Shown piece by piece: positions 15,858-16,540 of a stretch of DNA of 16,540 nucleotides. The stretch is from Calditrichota bacterium (lineage in GTDB: Bacteria; Electryoneota; RPQS01). Location: positions 1-16,540 of the forward strand of contig JAGVEU010000460.1 in NCBI GenBank assembly GCA_020057985.1, written 5' to 3'. The notes under the pieces are model-generated. The model saw only the letters and a program-made list of their open reading frames with translations, did no database searches and was not told the DNA's origin. The first letter of the stretch is position 1. Every line of letters begins with the position of its first letter. The position numbers and the translations under genes are program-made.

Positions 15858-15859
15858 TA
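15855..15859 (-). other. TAATG overlap between the AAA ATPase and its small partner
   Basis: The ATPase stop TAA (15859-15857) and the partner ATG (15857-15855) share one base. This implies coupled synthesis and supports treating the two as a functional pair. Confidence 0.8.
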
Positions 15860-16540
15860 GAAGATACCTGACGCCAGCAAACTCGATGTATCCAAGTCAC
15901 CTACCCAATCCTCTAATACAGGGTGATCTTTCCCTCGCACAAGTTCTGTTCCAAATTCTGTCTTGCGGAAAACAAGCACGTCCTTCAGTTTGAAATTAGC
16001 GAGAACGATGGGCGAGTGTGAGGCAAATATCACTTGTTGGTCGGGATCAGCGGTCTTGAGCGGATCAATGACACCTTCAATCGCACTTGGATGGAGACCA
16101 TTCTCCGGCTCTTCAATCAACATTATCCTGGGGGCTGTCGGTTGGAACGCAAGCAGTGTCAACACCATGAAGCGCAACGTACCATCTGAAAGCAGATACT
16201 GGGGAATCCGCGCTCCGTCTCCTGTGATAATTCGCACAAGTCTCCTCTGATTTTCAGGCTTAATCAGAGTCTCGACGCCAGAGAATTCTGGCAGGAACTC
16301 ATGTATGTGTTCGACCCATTGTCCAAATCCGTCGGGATTGTTCCTTTGGAACTGGAGCGCCACATTTGCAAAGTTATCTCCACTCTCAGATAGAAGCTCG
16401 CTTGATTTCTCTGGCGATCCAGAAGTTTTTACCGATTCTATGTCGAGTTGGATTCGCAGTGGTGCGTTGAGAAGATATTCCTTGATCCAGTTAGAGTATT
16501 CGTACCCCTTTTCGTCGGGCACGAACTTCAACGATAGTTG
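15857..16540 (-). CDS. AAA (AAA_21/OLD-like) ATPase, C-terminal part (5' end beyond window)
   Basis: The frame is open to the last base of the window, so only the C-terminal 227 residues are present; a TTG at 16531 is an internal codon, not a convincing start. Visible ABC/SMC-type motifs are the signature LSDGT (117-121), Walker B IMLIEEPENGLHP (139-151) and the switch histidine in FASHSP (172-177). The C-terminus has VGDLDTSSLLASGIF. Walker A must lie outside the window. These ATPases commonly pair with a TOPRIM or other nuclease in phage-defence modules, and the next gene is a plausible partner. DNA binding and the defence role are inferred. Confidence 0.9.
   Translation of the reverse strand, partial: QLSLKFVPDEKGYEYSNWIKEYLLNAPLRIQLDIESVKTSGSPEKSSELLSESGDNFANVALQFQRNNPDGFGQWVEHIHEFLPEFSGVETLIKPENQRRLVRIITGDGARIPQYLLSDGTLRFMVLTLLAFQPTAPRIMLIEEPENGLHPSAIEGVIDPLKTADPDQQVIFASHSPIVLANFKLKDVLVFRKTEFGTELVRGKDHPVLEDWVGDLDTSSLLASGIF

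Noticed and set aside
16529..16531. TTG as the start of the right-edge ATPase
   Set aside because: The frame stays open to base 16540 and Walker A is absent, so the gene begins outside the window.

Overview
The window looks like chromosomal DNA of a Gram-negative bacterium of moderate G+C. Two lipoproteins carry Sec/lipobox signals, and two secreted DUF3857/transglutaminase-type proteins have cleavable signal peptides. One lipoprotein shows an Asn-Pro-Leu-Asp-Pro motif just after its lipid-anchor cysteine. That motif and the OPT plus DUF3857 content remind me of FCB-group lineages (Zixibacteria/KSB1/Marinimicrobia-like), but this placement is an impression, not a measurement. All thirteen genes I can support lie on the minus strand, so transcription runs from high to low coordinates. 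I see no rRNA, tRNA, CRISPR array or insertion sequence. No gene-free gap reaches 300 bases; the largest are about 70-100 bases.

Right edge (16540 to 15249): an SMC/OLD-like AAA ATPase, cut by the window edge, is translationally coupled (TAATG) to a small acidic-motif protein that may be TOPRIM-like. The arrangement resembles ATPase-nuclease defence pairs. Next (15201 to 13623) come housekeeping-type genes: a DinB-family protein, then tsaE and tsaB (overlap ATGA) for the tRNA t6A modification.

Centre (13551 to 1589): a long co-directional accessory block. Two secreted DUF3857/transglutaminase-like paralogues are coupled by a TAATG overlap; the first keeps a Cys-His-Asp triad and the second appears to have lost the Cys and probably the His. 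Two OPT-family transporters follow. Both carry an unusual soluble domain inserted between membrane segments, one copy in the first and two tandem copies in the second. After them come an Ig-like lipoprotein, a GAF/sigma54-activator/Fis-type regulator (GTGA overlap with the lipoprotein) and a small TPR lipoprotein. One reading is an envelope module for processing and importing peptides or peptide-like compounds under sigma54-type control. This is inferred from gene order and family only.

Left edge (1496 to 1): a beta-class DNA methyltransferase fused to an Mrr/PD-(D/E)XK-like domain, continuing past base 1. It may be a stand-alone restriction-modification or epigenetic protein.
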